NCBI RefSeq assembly: GCF_000204055.1
Contig: NW_006768807.1
Location: 452,177 to 516,176 of the forward strand
DNA from: Melampsora larici-populina 98AG31
Lineage: Eukaryota; Basidiomycota; Pucciniomycetes; Pucciniales; Melampsoraceae
Length of the DNA: 64,000 nt
Reading direction: 5' to 3'
Below the pieces are notes generated by a model. It saw only the letters and a list, made by a program, of their open reading frames with translations, made no database searches and was not told where the DNA came from. This document shows positions 55,527 to 64,000 of this stretch, one piece after another. A program made the position numbers and the translations under genes. Position 1 is the first letter of the stretch. Each line of letters begins with the position of its first letter.

Positions 55527-56340
55527 ATGTCAGAAAGACCAAGTAGAAAGAAAGCTACAGCATATGATAAGGATACGGAGAATGGTTCAATTGTAAATAT
55601 GTTAACTTCAAATGTGCAAGGAGATTCTTCAAGAAATCAAGTGACCAATCAAACAAACCAAGGTACTTCAGTAAGTACTGGTTCCATTCAAGATCAGAAC
55701 CACGCAGACTTGGTGAAAACCAAGAATCTTGGTCCCAAATATCAACAACCCCCACCAATTCTAAATCAACAAGTTCAGGATGATACCAATGAACTTGAGA
55801 GTCAAGATGGAGGTAAGTAATAAAAACTTATATTATAAGATTTAAGAAAGAAATTGTGTACTGATTTGATGAATGTATGATTCTAATAGTTAATACAAAA
55901 GAATTGAGTACAAAAGATCAGACTACTAAGTAGTTATTGATTTATCTTTTTGTATCTTTTTCTATTTTTTATCTAAATTCATATAGAGCATGTCCATTAT
56001 GCGGTTGTTGATGTGTGGTTTATTTGTAAATGTGTGTTCCTGTTTGTTGAAATGTAATGCAATTTAGTGAAAGAAAATTGTTGGGAAACAAGAAACCTGA
56101 ACAGAATTGCATGACAACAGAATTGAGAGATGAGACATCAAGAGAGGAATTAACAAATGTTATAATATTAACACCAATCAGGTGGCCAACAAAGATTACC
56201 TGTGAAATGAATGGACCAAAGTGGAGACAAGCATTACAAGATAATGGATTTTATAGTAGGTGGTGGAGTGAGGTGCCTTATTGATGCAAAGGGGAGATTG
56301 GCAAGTAACACCAGTGAATTGGCGTTTCTTACTGATGTTA
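55527..56340 (+). pseudogene. Truncated ORFs, possibly start of an unknown element or gene
   Basis: 55527-55820 encodes MSERPSRKKATAYDKDTENG and a Gln/Asn-rich stretch, with a GTAAGT at its end (GG|GTAAGTAAT), so it may be an exon. 56057-56284 (KITCEMNGPKWRQALQDNGF) and a following frame (CLIDAKGRLASNTSELAFLT) look coding but are in different frames. No family recognised. The ~470 bp repeat cuts in at 56374. Confidence 0.3.
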
Positions 56341-56373
56341 ATTGGGGGCAAAGGCTTTGAAGGGTCCAGTCAC

Positions 56374-56835
56374 ATGGGCAAAAATTGATGCTCACAACTA
56401 TGTGAGCGTTGAATAGTTTCTGTTTTGTTCCCATTTGTTTCCCTTTTTTTCTGATTGTCAGCTCATTATGTGATCAACAGAAGCTGCGGAGATGATTCAG
56501 GCCTCCCTCAGGCAAAATTCCTTAGCAAAGAAGCCTGAGGGAGGGCTGGCCCATCTGCTCACTTCATCTAAGCCCCTCAGCTCATCCTCAGCGGCATCCC
56601 TTGACACCTGCTGATCCAGGGGACACCTGTGGCTGGCTGGGCTTTTTGTCAAGCTAGCCCCGTGTTGGGTTTTACAACACCAACCCAGACTGTTTTGGGA
56701 ACAAGGGCAACTGGGATGTCCCCGACAGTGCTGACTGTCAGCTGACGGTAATCACTTTCACGTCCCTTTTGTAGACCTTTCAAACCCATGATATACTCTC
56801 AAGTTTCACACACTCCTTTCTCATGTGTCACACCA
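56374..56835 (+). repeat. ~470 bp dispersed repeat, right copy
   Basis: Starts GGGCAAAAATTGATGCTCAC, contains the same blocks as 52787-53266 in inverse order, and ends CATGTGTCACACCA. Only one AAATGGGAAAC-type unit is present. Confidence 0.8.
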
Positions 56836-57075
56836 TTTTCACAAACCTTCAATTATGTATCAATCAAAATTGAATCTTCAAACTTCAACTTATTTTGAAA
56901 TCTTCAGTTTAATGATGTCTTTAATCTTTATCAAATTCTTAATCTTTGGGATCTCATTTCAATTCTCTTCTTTTAGACTTTTCAATCCTACAAATCATCA
57001 TCATCATCCTTCTTCAAAATTTAAACAAAATTCAAACTTAAGATGGTCTTGGGCTACAACCATGATATCGAATAG

Positions 57076-57813
57076 GACACTCGGGTTCTATTAACAATCA
57101 GCAATTTGTCACATCTACGTAGAACTCACATCCCCAAATTGTTCAGACACTCTCAAGTTGCATTTCGGGTAGAGATGACCATGGACACGGCAGTGAGTCC
57201 ATGTATGATAGCTCAAATCTCAGGCGCGTCTGAGCTCATTGATCAAATCTCTTTGTGTAGACTTTGATGGACGTGATCGGACAGCTTGATGCACTTTTAC
57301 TGGGTGACTACATCAAGAAAAAGTCGGTGATACTTGCAGATATCATCAACACTGGAGTGAATCAGGTGGACTGGTTCCTAGCTCCCAAACCGACGGGTGA
57401 GTGACATGCTTAATGCGTATTCTTTCGTAATTGCTATGCGACTGACTCCCCTATGACAATTTCCACTTGCTAACTTATCCTTCTCACTACCCAGAGGTAC
57501 ATGCATTTGTGTATGATGCTTTGCTTTCACTTGTGCTCGTCCATGTGCAAGTCTCGGCGATTTCTGGACCCCCGAACCCATCTTCTAGTGGTGATCCAGG
57601 TGGATCATCTTTGGTGAAGACTTTATTGTCTGGATTGATTGAAGAACTCGTCAACCAATGTTTAGAGGCTTTTGAGAACGTGGAAAAATTTGGCATGGGT
57701 GGAATGCTACAGGTAAAACCAAAGACAGCACATACTCAGCCTTTGTTGTTTTCCATTCATACTGACATTCTATTTTTCGAACTGATGATGTATCAATTTA
57801 GGCAACGTTAGAG
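57076..57813 (+). pseudogene. Exocyst subunit SEC5, C-terminal remnant
   Basis: Five-part splice pattern: 57076-57192 (TRVLLTISNLSHLRRTHIPK, LFRHSQVAFRVEMTMDTA), 57261-57396 (TLMDVIGQLDALLLGDYIKK, VDWFLAPKP), 57495-57712 (TEVHAFVYDALLSLVLVHVQ, LLSGLIEELVNQCLEAFENV, EKFGMGGML) and 57802-57813 (ATLE). This is the C-terminal region of Sec5, a subunit of the exocyst that tethers secretory vesicles at the plasma membrane. All introns are GT-AG and the frame is open. Upstream exons are missing (the ~470 bp repeat ends 240 bp before) and the last exon is cut after ATLE by the Copia-2 LTR. So it is either a broken gene or a fragment; an intact SEC5 must exist elsewhere since the gene is normally essential (inference). 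Confidence 0.82.
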
Positions 57814-58442
57814 TGTTAGGAACAGACTAGTGAGGGATGCAAGAGACTGGTGAAGTTGATCAGTCTAACTAGATAGATTGCTAAGTGAGGACTCTAGCCT
57901 GATGCTCACGAGTGCTCAGGAAGTACCCAAGGCACATGTCACAGATATGTAAGTACAAGTGTCACACTACAGGCTTGTAACATAGAGATTGAGTTTATGA
58001 TTAAGTTGATAATGCGTTGTTTAATGAGAAAGTTTTCAATGAAGATGAATTTCTTTTATCCAACATAAACCAAATAACAAAGTAAAAGAAATTATAACAA
58101 TGATATGTTCATACCTGATCAGATCAAAAACAACGTGGTTATCAGTCTATAAGTCTAGAAGGAGAAGATTATCCGGAGAGATGATTAAGTTGATAATGCG
58201 TTGTTTAATGAGAAAGTTTTCAATGAAGATGAAGAAAAGAAAACTTTCTCAGATCTGGAAAGGATAAGCTTAATTCTGTGGTACGTTGTGTGGTTAGGTT
58301 AAGCTAGACAAAAAGGGTGTGAGTAAAACCCTGGAACAAAACTACTTAGTGTTGTAATAAGATGAAAGCGCACATATTAAGTAATGAAATATAAACTAGA
58401 AAAAAAGAGGAATAACTATAAGCTCATGGTTTGGTTCCAACA
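57814..58442 (-). repeat. 3' LTR of Copia-2
   Basis: 629 bp. A ~50 bp segment (ATTAAGTTGATAATGCGTTG...) occurs twice inside it, at about 57998 and 58181. It interrupts the SEC5 exon. Confidence 0.8.
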
Positions 58443-58456
58443 GCCCCCCCTGCTCA

Positions 58457-60631
58457 CTACCTTTTGTTGTCAATGAGTCCTAATTGGTCATAACTGAGTA
58501 AAAGGATGTTTGGTCCAACCGGTTTGGTTAGTGCATCAGCCGGCATTTCTTTTGTTGAAACATGTGAGACAGTGATTCGACCTTCACGTGTTAGTTCTCT
58601 GATGAAGTGGTGTCGAATGTCAATGTGTTTTGATTTGTTGTTTACCGAGGCTTCATTACAGAGAAAAACAGCACCTTGATTGTCATTAGAAAGTGGTAAT
58701 TTTATTGGAACGTTAATAGGAGAATGTTGAAATATGTGTTCTATCAGTCGGCATAGCCATAGACCATGTTTGGCACAATCACCAATGGCCAGATATTCAG
58801 CTTCAGTCGTAGAGAGAGTCACAGATTGTTGTCGGCGGCTTTTCCATGATACAAGAGAGCCATGTACAAAGTATACAAATCCAGTTGTGGATCGTCGTGT
58901 GTCAATGTCACCAGCGTAATCAGCATCAGCGAAACCTTCAACGATTGAGTTGGTGGCTTTCCCAGTACCGAAGACGAGCCGGAAAGAGATGGTGCGTTTG
59001 ACATATCGGAGGAGGTGTTTCACGGCGGACCAATGGGATTCGTTGTGTTGAGAGTTGAAACGAGCTAGATAGCTCACAGGAAATGCAATGTCGGGGCGAG
59101 TTTGAACTGAAAGAAACTTGAGCATACCAACAGCTGCACAATATTGTTCTATCTCGGTGGCATCTTCGGGGGAAGGAGAGGATAGTTTGATGTTTTGTGG
59201 GAGAGGTGTCTTGACGCCATTACAATCAGATAAGCCAAAGCGGTCGAGCATTGCTTCAATATAATGGGACTGGTCGAGGGTGATGGTGCGTTTTGCTCTG
59301 TCACGAGATATGTGTACACCAAGATGGAGGGAAGGGTCATCGTTCCAACAAAATTTGTAATGTTCTTGGAGATTGGTTCGAAATTTGGATACTAGGGCTT
59401 TGTCGTTGGAAAATACCATTCCATCATCGACATGCATTGGCACGTGTATGTATGATGAGCCTTCTCGTAATGTGTAGAGAGAATTGTCAACCGGGCAAAC
59501 AGTAAAACCCATGATTTTGAGTTTACTATCAAGGTCGTGATTGAATTCACGATGAGCTTGACATGTGCCATACAGAGATCTGTCGAGAATCATTACATGT
59601 GAGGGTTTCGAAGGGTCGCGGAAGCCTGTGACTTGACGAACATATACCTTGTGTTTCATTGTGCCATTCAAGAAGGCCGTCTCAATGTCAAACTGGGCCA
59701 TTTCGAGGTCTTCTTTTGCGGCGAGGGCGTAGAGTGTTCGGAGAGTGTCAGTTAAGCCTACAGAAGCGTATGTTGAGTCAAAGTCGACACCCTTGATTTG
59801 GTGGTTGCCTCCAGCAACCCAACGCGCTTTGTATTTGGTTATTTGACCGAACTCGTCACGTTTTCGCTTGAGCCGCCACATTCCTGGGAGAATGTTTGCT
59901 TCAGGCGGTGGTTCAACGAGGCGTCCAACAGCATGCAACTGGAGGGAAATGAACTCGTCAGCCATGGCAGACAACCAGTCCTCACGGTTCGGTCCCTTCA
60001 TCGCCTTAGTGTATGAAGGTTCATCGTTGTCGTGACCGTCATCTATTTCAGTGTGATAACAGATGTTCAGTTCAGCTACAGAGTGGTGGCCTACAAGTTC
60101 ACCAAGACGTTCAATGGGTTGGGTTTGTCGTTGAGAGCGTCGTGGTTGGTTGATCACTTCCGATTGGGATTGAGATTGTGAGGGTGTTGATATTGGTGAT
60201 TCCCATACTTCGTCCCAACTCATGTCATTGAGTATGGTTAGTTCTTCAGTTGACGAGGAATCGAGTTTGCGGAGAGGAAAAGATGATTCATCAAATACAA
60301 CATCATTAGATATCATAATCCAATTGGACTTGGGATCCCACAAGCGGTAAGCGTTTGAATGCTTCTCGTACCCTACCATAATGGTTTTGGTTGATTGAGG
60401 ATCAAGTTTGTTTCGATGCCCTGGAGGAATGGTATAGGCAAGGAAACCAATGACACGAAGACGGTTATAGGGAATGTGGGGGGTTTTGATTTTTAAAGCA
60501 AGGGTTTTCCATGCATACTCAGGGCAATTGTATCGGACAGATTTCGAAGGGCAAAGGTTGAGGATATAAGATGTAGCCATGAGGACTTCACCCCATAGGC
60601 GGATAGGCAGGTTACCATGTATGAGTTGAGA
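58457..60631 (-). CDS. Copia-2 integrase end, reverse transcriptase, RNase H
   Basis: In frame with the upstream ORF after a single TGA. Integrase C-terminal part (SKSVRYNCPEYAWKTLALKI, YNRLRVIGFLAYTIPPGHRN). RT: GMWRLKRKRDEFGQITKYKA, GVDFDSTYASVGLTDTLRTL, MAQFDIETAFLNGTMKHKVY, catalytic HVDDGMVFSND. RNase H: GFADADYAGDIDTRRSTTGF, STTEAEYLAIGDC, and DNQGAVFL. It ends MPADALTKPVGPN...IDNKR at 58457. All catalytic residues are present. Confidence 0.9.
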   Translation of the reverse strand, partial: SQLIHGNLPIRLWGEVLMATSYILNLCPSKSVRYNCPEYAWKTLALKIKTPHIPYNRLRVIGFLAYTIPPGHRNKLDPQSTKTIMVGYEKHSNAYRLWDPKSNWIMISNDVVFDESSFPLRKLDSSSTEELTILNDMSWDEVWESPISTPSQSQSQSEVINQPRRSQRQTQPIERLGELVGHHSVAELNICYHTEIDDGHDNDEPSYTKAMKGPNREDWLSAMADEFISLQLHAVGRLVEPPPEANILPGMWRLKRKRDEFGQITKYKARWVAGGNHQIKGVDFDSTYASVGLTDTLRTLYALAAKEDLEMAQFDIETAFLNGTMKHKVYVRQVTGFRDPSKPSHVMILDRSLYGTCQAHREFNHDLDSKLKIMGFTVCPVDNSLYTLREGSSYIHVPMHVDDGMVFSNDKALVSKFRTNLQEHYKFCWNDDPSLHLGVHISRDRAKRTITLDQSHYIEAMLDRFGLSDCNGVKTPLPQNIKLSSPSPEDATEIEQYCAAVGMLKFLSVQTRPDIAFPVSYLARFNSQHNESHWSAVKHLLRYVKRTISFRLVFGTGKATNSIVEGFADADYAGDIDTRRSTTGFVYFVHGSLVSWKSRRQQSVTLSTTEAEYLAIGDCAKHGLWLCRLIEHIFQHSPINVPIKLPLSNDNQGAVFLCNEASVNNKSKHIDIRHHFIRELTREGRITVSHVSTKEMPADALTKPVGPNILLLSYDQLGLIDNKR

Positions 60632-62836
60632 TCAAAGCCGACTGGCACTGGTGCGCATGAAGCGTTCAGCAACAGAGTTCTGTTCAGGACTTTCAGGTGG
60701 ACCCATCTCATGGATGATACCGTGTTCATTTAGATAAGAGGAAAATGCGTTGCTTGTGAATTCACCTCCTCGGTCGGATTTGAAGATGGCAATTTTGAAT
60801 GTAGTTTGATTGCATATCATAGAATGAAATTGTTTGAATGCTTCAAAAGCGTGGGATTTACATTTCAGTAGTATGACCCAGTTTCTCCTTGTTGCATCGT
60901 CTATAAGAACCATAGAGTACAGAAAACCGCCAGTGCTAGGTACAGGAAACGGACCTGCAATGTCGCAATGGATGCGATAAGCAGGGATTTCAGACCTAGG
61001 GAGAGAGCCAGAATGACTGCTCCTCGACTGTTTCCCCAAGGTGCAGGCTTCGCAAGTTGACGGTGCATTCGGATTAAGTCGTAAGACATTTTCCATGATG
61101 TCTGAGGTACTCCTGTTGTTCAAGTGCCCAAACCGTAAATGCCACAAATCAGCATCGTTGGGAGATGGTGAGACAACTGAAAACGCACGTGGTTCAGAGT
61201 AGTGATAAAATCTCCAGAAACCTCCTGGACCAGCGTCTTTGTAAGCGGGAATGATATGCTTGTGGTTTGAGTAGTACAGGTTCAAATCATCCTTATTTGT
61301 GCCATAGTGAGGGTCTACAGCCTTGAAAACGGATTCATAGAGTTGGGTGATGGAGATCAGGTTTGCAGGGAGGGACGGTGAGTACAGGACATTCGGGATT
61401 TTGACCAAGGTGGGAGAACCATCAGGATCGAAAGCGTGTAGTCGCGCAGTGCCCATTTGAGTAGCCACAATGCGGGAAGATGAATCGGTGTTTGCCACCT
61501 TTATCCAGACAGGGTCAACGTCACGTAGGTTGTCCAATAGAATAGCGTCTCCAAACATGTGGCGGTTGCAAGCAGTATCAGCCAATGTAGGTTTGTGAGT
61601 CGCATTGGGAGGAGGATAGTGGGGGGATATGGACAAAGACGCCTCAGCATCAGCATTCTCAGCAACAGTGTTGTAGGATGTTGCAAACTGGCATGATGCA
61701 GTCGGATCATCAGCAGTGGGAGCCTGTTCAGTCGACGGAACCGATGGGGTGGGGTTCGTTTGTGCTTCAGTGTTAAAACTGATGACCCCAGCAGCCGCGA
61801 GCTGATTGAATCTGCGCAGTTTTTCTGAATCTGACAGGGCAAGTACAGATGAGGAGGTGGGCGTATTGGTGGCTTGACGTGGCTGATGGTTGCCGCGTCG
61901 TTGTAGAGAGCACACACCGTTGGTGTGTGTGAATCGCCAATGCTCCTTGAGAACACAAGGTGCGTTAGGCGATTTGTCAGTTCGAGGAGTCGTGTTTCGA
62001 GACTGAGAGGAGAAAGCCGGGCGGGCATTCGTTGCCATAGCAATTGCGGTATCATCGACGGTGCTGAGCGCCGACTTAGTTCGGAGTCGGGAAGTTACTT
62101 TTGAAGTTGTCAAAGACTTCAGATCACCAAACATTTGGTCCCTGATGGTCCCAAATTGATCGCCTGGAAAACTGAGAAGTAGAAATACAGCGAGTAGTTT
62201 ATCACTGATCTTCAAAGCTTCGTCGCTTGACGTGGCTTCGGCAAGCTGGGTATGGAGGTCATTGATGTTGTCCAAAAATGTAGAGACAGATTCGGCACCT
62301 GAGTATTGAATTGTTGCAATTTTAGCGATGAGAGCTGCAACCTCAAGACCATCGTCCTGGGAGACCTGTTCGACTAAAGTCTCATAGGCTTTCTTTGGGT
62401 CTTCGATCCCTCGAATGAGGGGTAGGCGGGTAGCTGAGACAGTTGCTCGAATGATTTCAAGAACTCCTGCTCGTTCAGACTCGAGATTCTCAACTTTCTC
62501 AGGATCCTTGAGATCCTTCTCGTTGAGGGAAGTGTCACGATCGACATGTTTCCATAGTTTTTGGGTTTTGAGATAAGTCTTGAGCCCAAGTTTCCAATTG
62601 ACCTTGTTAGTGTCGGTGAGTTTTGGAATCTGGGCCATTAAGAATGAGGAATGAGATACTGTTGAGCTCGCATTCTGAGAAGACATTTTGGAATGTGATG
62701 TAGAGTCAGGTGGGGTTAATCCGGGGTTTGTAGATCCTGTATTAGAGTTTGTGGGGAGGGAAGGTGGTACAGATAGACTGAGATCTGTTTTAATTGCAGG
62801 ATCCACCTGAACACTTAAGTCAAAACCTAATACCAT
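60632..62836 (-). CDS. Copia-2 Gag-protease-integrase
   Basis: 734 codons. Gag has the UBN2-type layout (ETLVEQVSQDDGLEVAALIA, YSGAESVSTFLDNINDLHTQ). A CX8HX4H-like stretch (CVLKEHWRFTHTNGVC) stands where a zinc knuckle is expected. The protease motif is LADTACNRHMFGD, with D-T-A in place of the usual D-[ST]-G. Integrase: LWHLRFGHLNNRSTSDIM, CEACTLGK, catalytic D (IHCDIAGPFPV), D (FKSDRGGEF), E (SPEQNSVAERFMR). It stops at TGA 60632-60634 and continues in frame beyond. The start may be 62836 or a later ATG (MSSQNASS at about 62685). Confidence 0.88.
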   Translation of the reverse strand: MVLGFDLSVQVDPAIKTDLSLSVPPSLPTNSNTGSTNPGLTPPDSTSHSKMSSQNASSTVSHSSFLMAQIPKLTDTNKVNWKLGLKTYLKTQKLWKHVDRDTSLNEKDLKDPEKVENLESERAGVLEIIRATVSATRLPLIRGIEDPKKAYETLVEQVSQDDGLEVAALIAKIATIQYSGAESVSTFLDNINDLHTQLAEATSSDEALKISDKLLAVFLLLSFPGDQFGTIRDQMFGDLKSLTTSKVTSRLRTKSALSTVDDTAIAMATNARPAFSSQSRNTTPRTDKSPNAPCVLKEHWRFTHTNGVCSLQRRGNHQPRQATNTPTSSSVLALSDSEKLRRFNQLAAAGVISFNTEAQTNPTPSVPSTEQAPTADDPTASCQFATSYNTVAENADAEASLSISPHYPPPNATHKPTLADTACNRHMFGDAILLDNLRDVDPVWIKVANTDSSSRIVATQMGTARLHAFDPDGSPTLVKIPNVLYSPSLPANLISITQLYESVFKAVDPHYGTNKDDLNLYYSNHKHIIPAYKDAGPGGFWRFYHYSEPRAFSVVSPSPNDADLWHLRFGHLNNRSTSDIMENVLRLNPNAPSTCEACTLGKQSRSSHSGSLPRSEIPAYRIHCDIAGPFPVPSTGGFLYSMVLIDDATRRNWVILLKCKSHAFEAFKQFHSMICNQTTFKIAIFKSDRGGEFTSNAFSSYLNEHGIIHEMGPPESPEQNSVAERFMRTSASRL

Positions 62837-64000
62837 TAGGCCATACAGTCCTACCTATCGCCTAATGGTATTCGACGCTCCGCTGCTAAGATGAAGTTAC
62901 ATCTTAGGGAGCATCTTGGAGTGGTCCAAATTTGGCTAAGTCCAAATTGCACATAGCGCACACTCACAGCCCACTAAATAATATACCCACCTACAACGTA
63001 AATCAACCAGTGTAGCACAATTGACACCACCCAAGCAAAAACCTACCGTTCTTCAATCTTGATTCAATTCAAAGACACCCAAACACATCACTCGATACAA
63101 TCCGGACTTAAACCTACCCACCCCCCTCAAAGATCAACCTTGACGGTTCTCAGCCCTCCGACTTATACACAGACACCCACCCAAGCACCCACCCACCGTA
63201 CAATTTAATTTCATCGTCTTCCTAATATACATACCACCCAGCACAAATTGGCACAGTCACTTGAGTCACTCAACATCACATGCACTTTGTTCATGGCAGT
63301 CTTTCATTGCTTTGCATACATCTGTTCTACAGAAATCACTCGGTGTATCATCCAATGTCATGATATTCATCAAATTCATACAATTCATCTTTGATCAATC
63401 AAAAGAGGTGACTGTAAGACCAAGATCAAACCGAGCCACTGCACAGTGGAAATCGGTCTACCAACTGTGTTTGAAAACAAAGCCGATTGCAGGAAAACAG
63501 ACACAACATATTGTCATAATGACACACAAACAACTAAAACGCAGGTATAGTTCTTGCTCAGGTATAGGCTTGATGTACATGTGTTGGTTGTGTAGAAGGC
63601 GGGTACCAAAAGCAATAGCTTTTTGACCCAAACCCAACCGATTCAAAAAAAAAATTCAAATATACTTGGAGGCGGGTACAAAAAGCAAACTGGGTAGCTT
63701 TTTGACTCAATCTCGAGTGACACAAAAAAAACTCTCATATACTAGGTATGTATACCCTCATACAGCCAAAACATGTGTACGTGTTGTATACCGTGTTTGC
63801 AATTACAACTAGGTATACCCACACATCTGTGTATACCCACACATCTGTAATTTTCAAACCCCAACTCCACGCCACCCACACACCCACAAAATATCCTACC
63901 CTGTCAATAAATTCCACCACCTCCAGAAACACAACATACAGGACCTTACAACATGTACCCACACAAGTATATCCCATACCTGAACATATTGAGGCCCCTC
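62837..64000. other. Gene-free stretch with hairpins and short tandem repeats
   Basis: 62829-62841 and 62860-62872 form a perfect 13 bp inverted repeat (AATACCATTAGGC), and CTAAGATG/CATCTTAG follows at about 62888-62910. 63597-63745 holds two ~75 bp tandem units starting AGGCGGGTAC. 63813-63850 has GTATACCCACACATCTGT twice. C/A-rich CACCCACC tracts fill much of 63030-63240 and 63840-63900. No coding sequence. Confidence 0.6.
63597..63745. repeat. Two ~75 bp tandem units
   Basis: Each unit has AGGCGGGTAC, AAAAGCAA, TAGCTTTTTGAC, an A8-10 run and CATATACT, with indels between copies. Confidence 0.7.

Larger units (their letters stand above)
57814..62836 (-). mobile_element. Copia-2 retrotransposon (minus strand), 5' LTR not seen
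   Basis: 3' LTR at 57814-58442 (ends TGTTAGGAAC / GTTCCAACA), a polypurine tract (GCAGGGGGGGC on the minus strand, 58443-58453), and gag-pol at 58457-62836. No second copy of the LTR appears in 62837-64000, where the 5' LTR should start. The element is therefore 5'-truncated, rearranged, or the sequence is misassembled there. Confidence 0.85.

Overview
The window looks like a rust-type basidiomycete nuclear genome (Pucciniales, perhaps Melampsora-like). This is inferred from AT-rich spacers, genes split by many short GT-AG introns, fungal orthologues, and accessory sequence dominated by LTR retrotransposons and MITEs. No rRNA, tRNA or CRISPR was recognised. One run of Ns (37849-38171) is an assembly gap.

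Gene-bearing part (1-32.1 kb). In order: a many-exon catalase with a probable signal peptide (-, 302-3412); an F-box protein broken by one in-frame TGA (-, 4996-6552); a 2.2 kb TIR element with no recognisable transposase (6863-9074); a long gene-poor stretch; a membrane LEA_2-like protein (-, 13265-14493); a WD40-like protein that may be NEDD1-like (+, 14978-16856); a large nuclear-type protein with a C-terminal helical region, perhaps SLF2/CANIN-like (+, 17879-21147); an Atg22-like vacuolar transporter (-, 22104-24813); a Dap1/MAPR haem protein (-, 26385-27215) divergent from RNA polymerase III subunit RPC8/Rpc25 (+, 27543-28839); a 324 bp GC-rich hAT-like MITE (30182-30505); and a nine-exon secreted double-psi beta-barrel-like protein (+, 30851-32061).

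Transposon nest (32.3-46.2 kb). A decayed minus-strand Ty3/Gypsy copy is interrupted by a 449 bp MITE (33348-33796, 7 bp target duplication) and by a young chromodomain Ty3/Gypsy element (34050-46134; LTRs identical as read; GGTGA target duplication). That element is itself interrupted by a Ty1/Copia element (5' end in the gap, 3' end at 43854). The chromovirus has the layout of a self-primed element. The Copia 3' LTR carries a 123 bp GT-AG insert that is exactly missing from its 5' LTR.

Accessory part (46-64 kb). Two poorly recognisable, disordered, multi-exon genes (about 47.5-48.5 kb, +; 49982-51312, -); GC-rich MITE-like segments; two inverted copies of a ~470 bp repeat (52787-53266, 56374-56835); an exocyst SEC5 remnant cut mid-exon by the LTR of a second Copia element (57814-62836, -); then gene-free sequence with hairpins and short tandem repeats.

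The first part holds conserved cell functions (peroxide removal, autophagy and vacuolar transport, sterol/haem handling, Pol III transcription) plus one secreted candidate. The rest is a transposon nest that has broken at least one housekeeping-gene copy. All identities come from reading motifs by eye; no database search was run.
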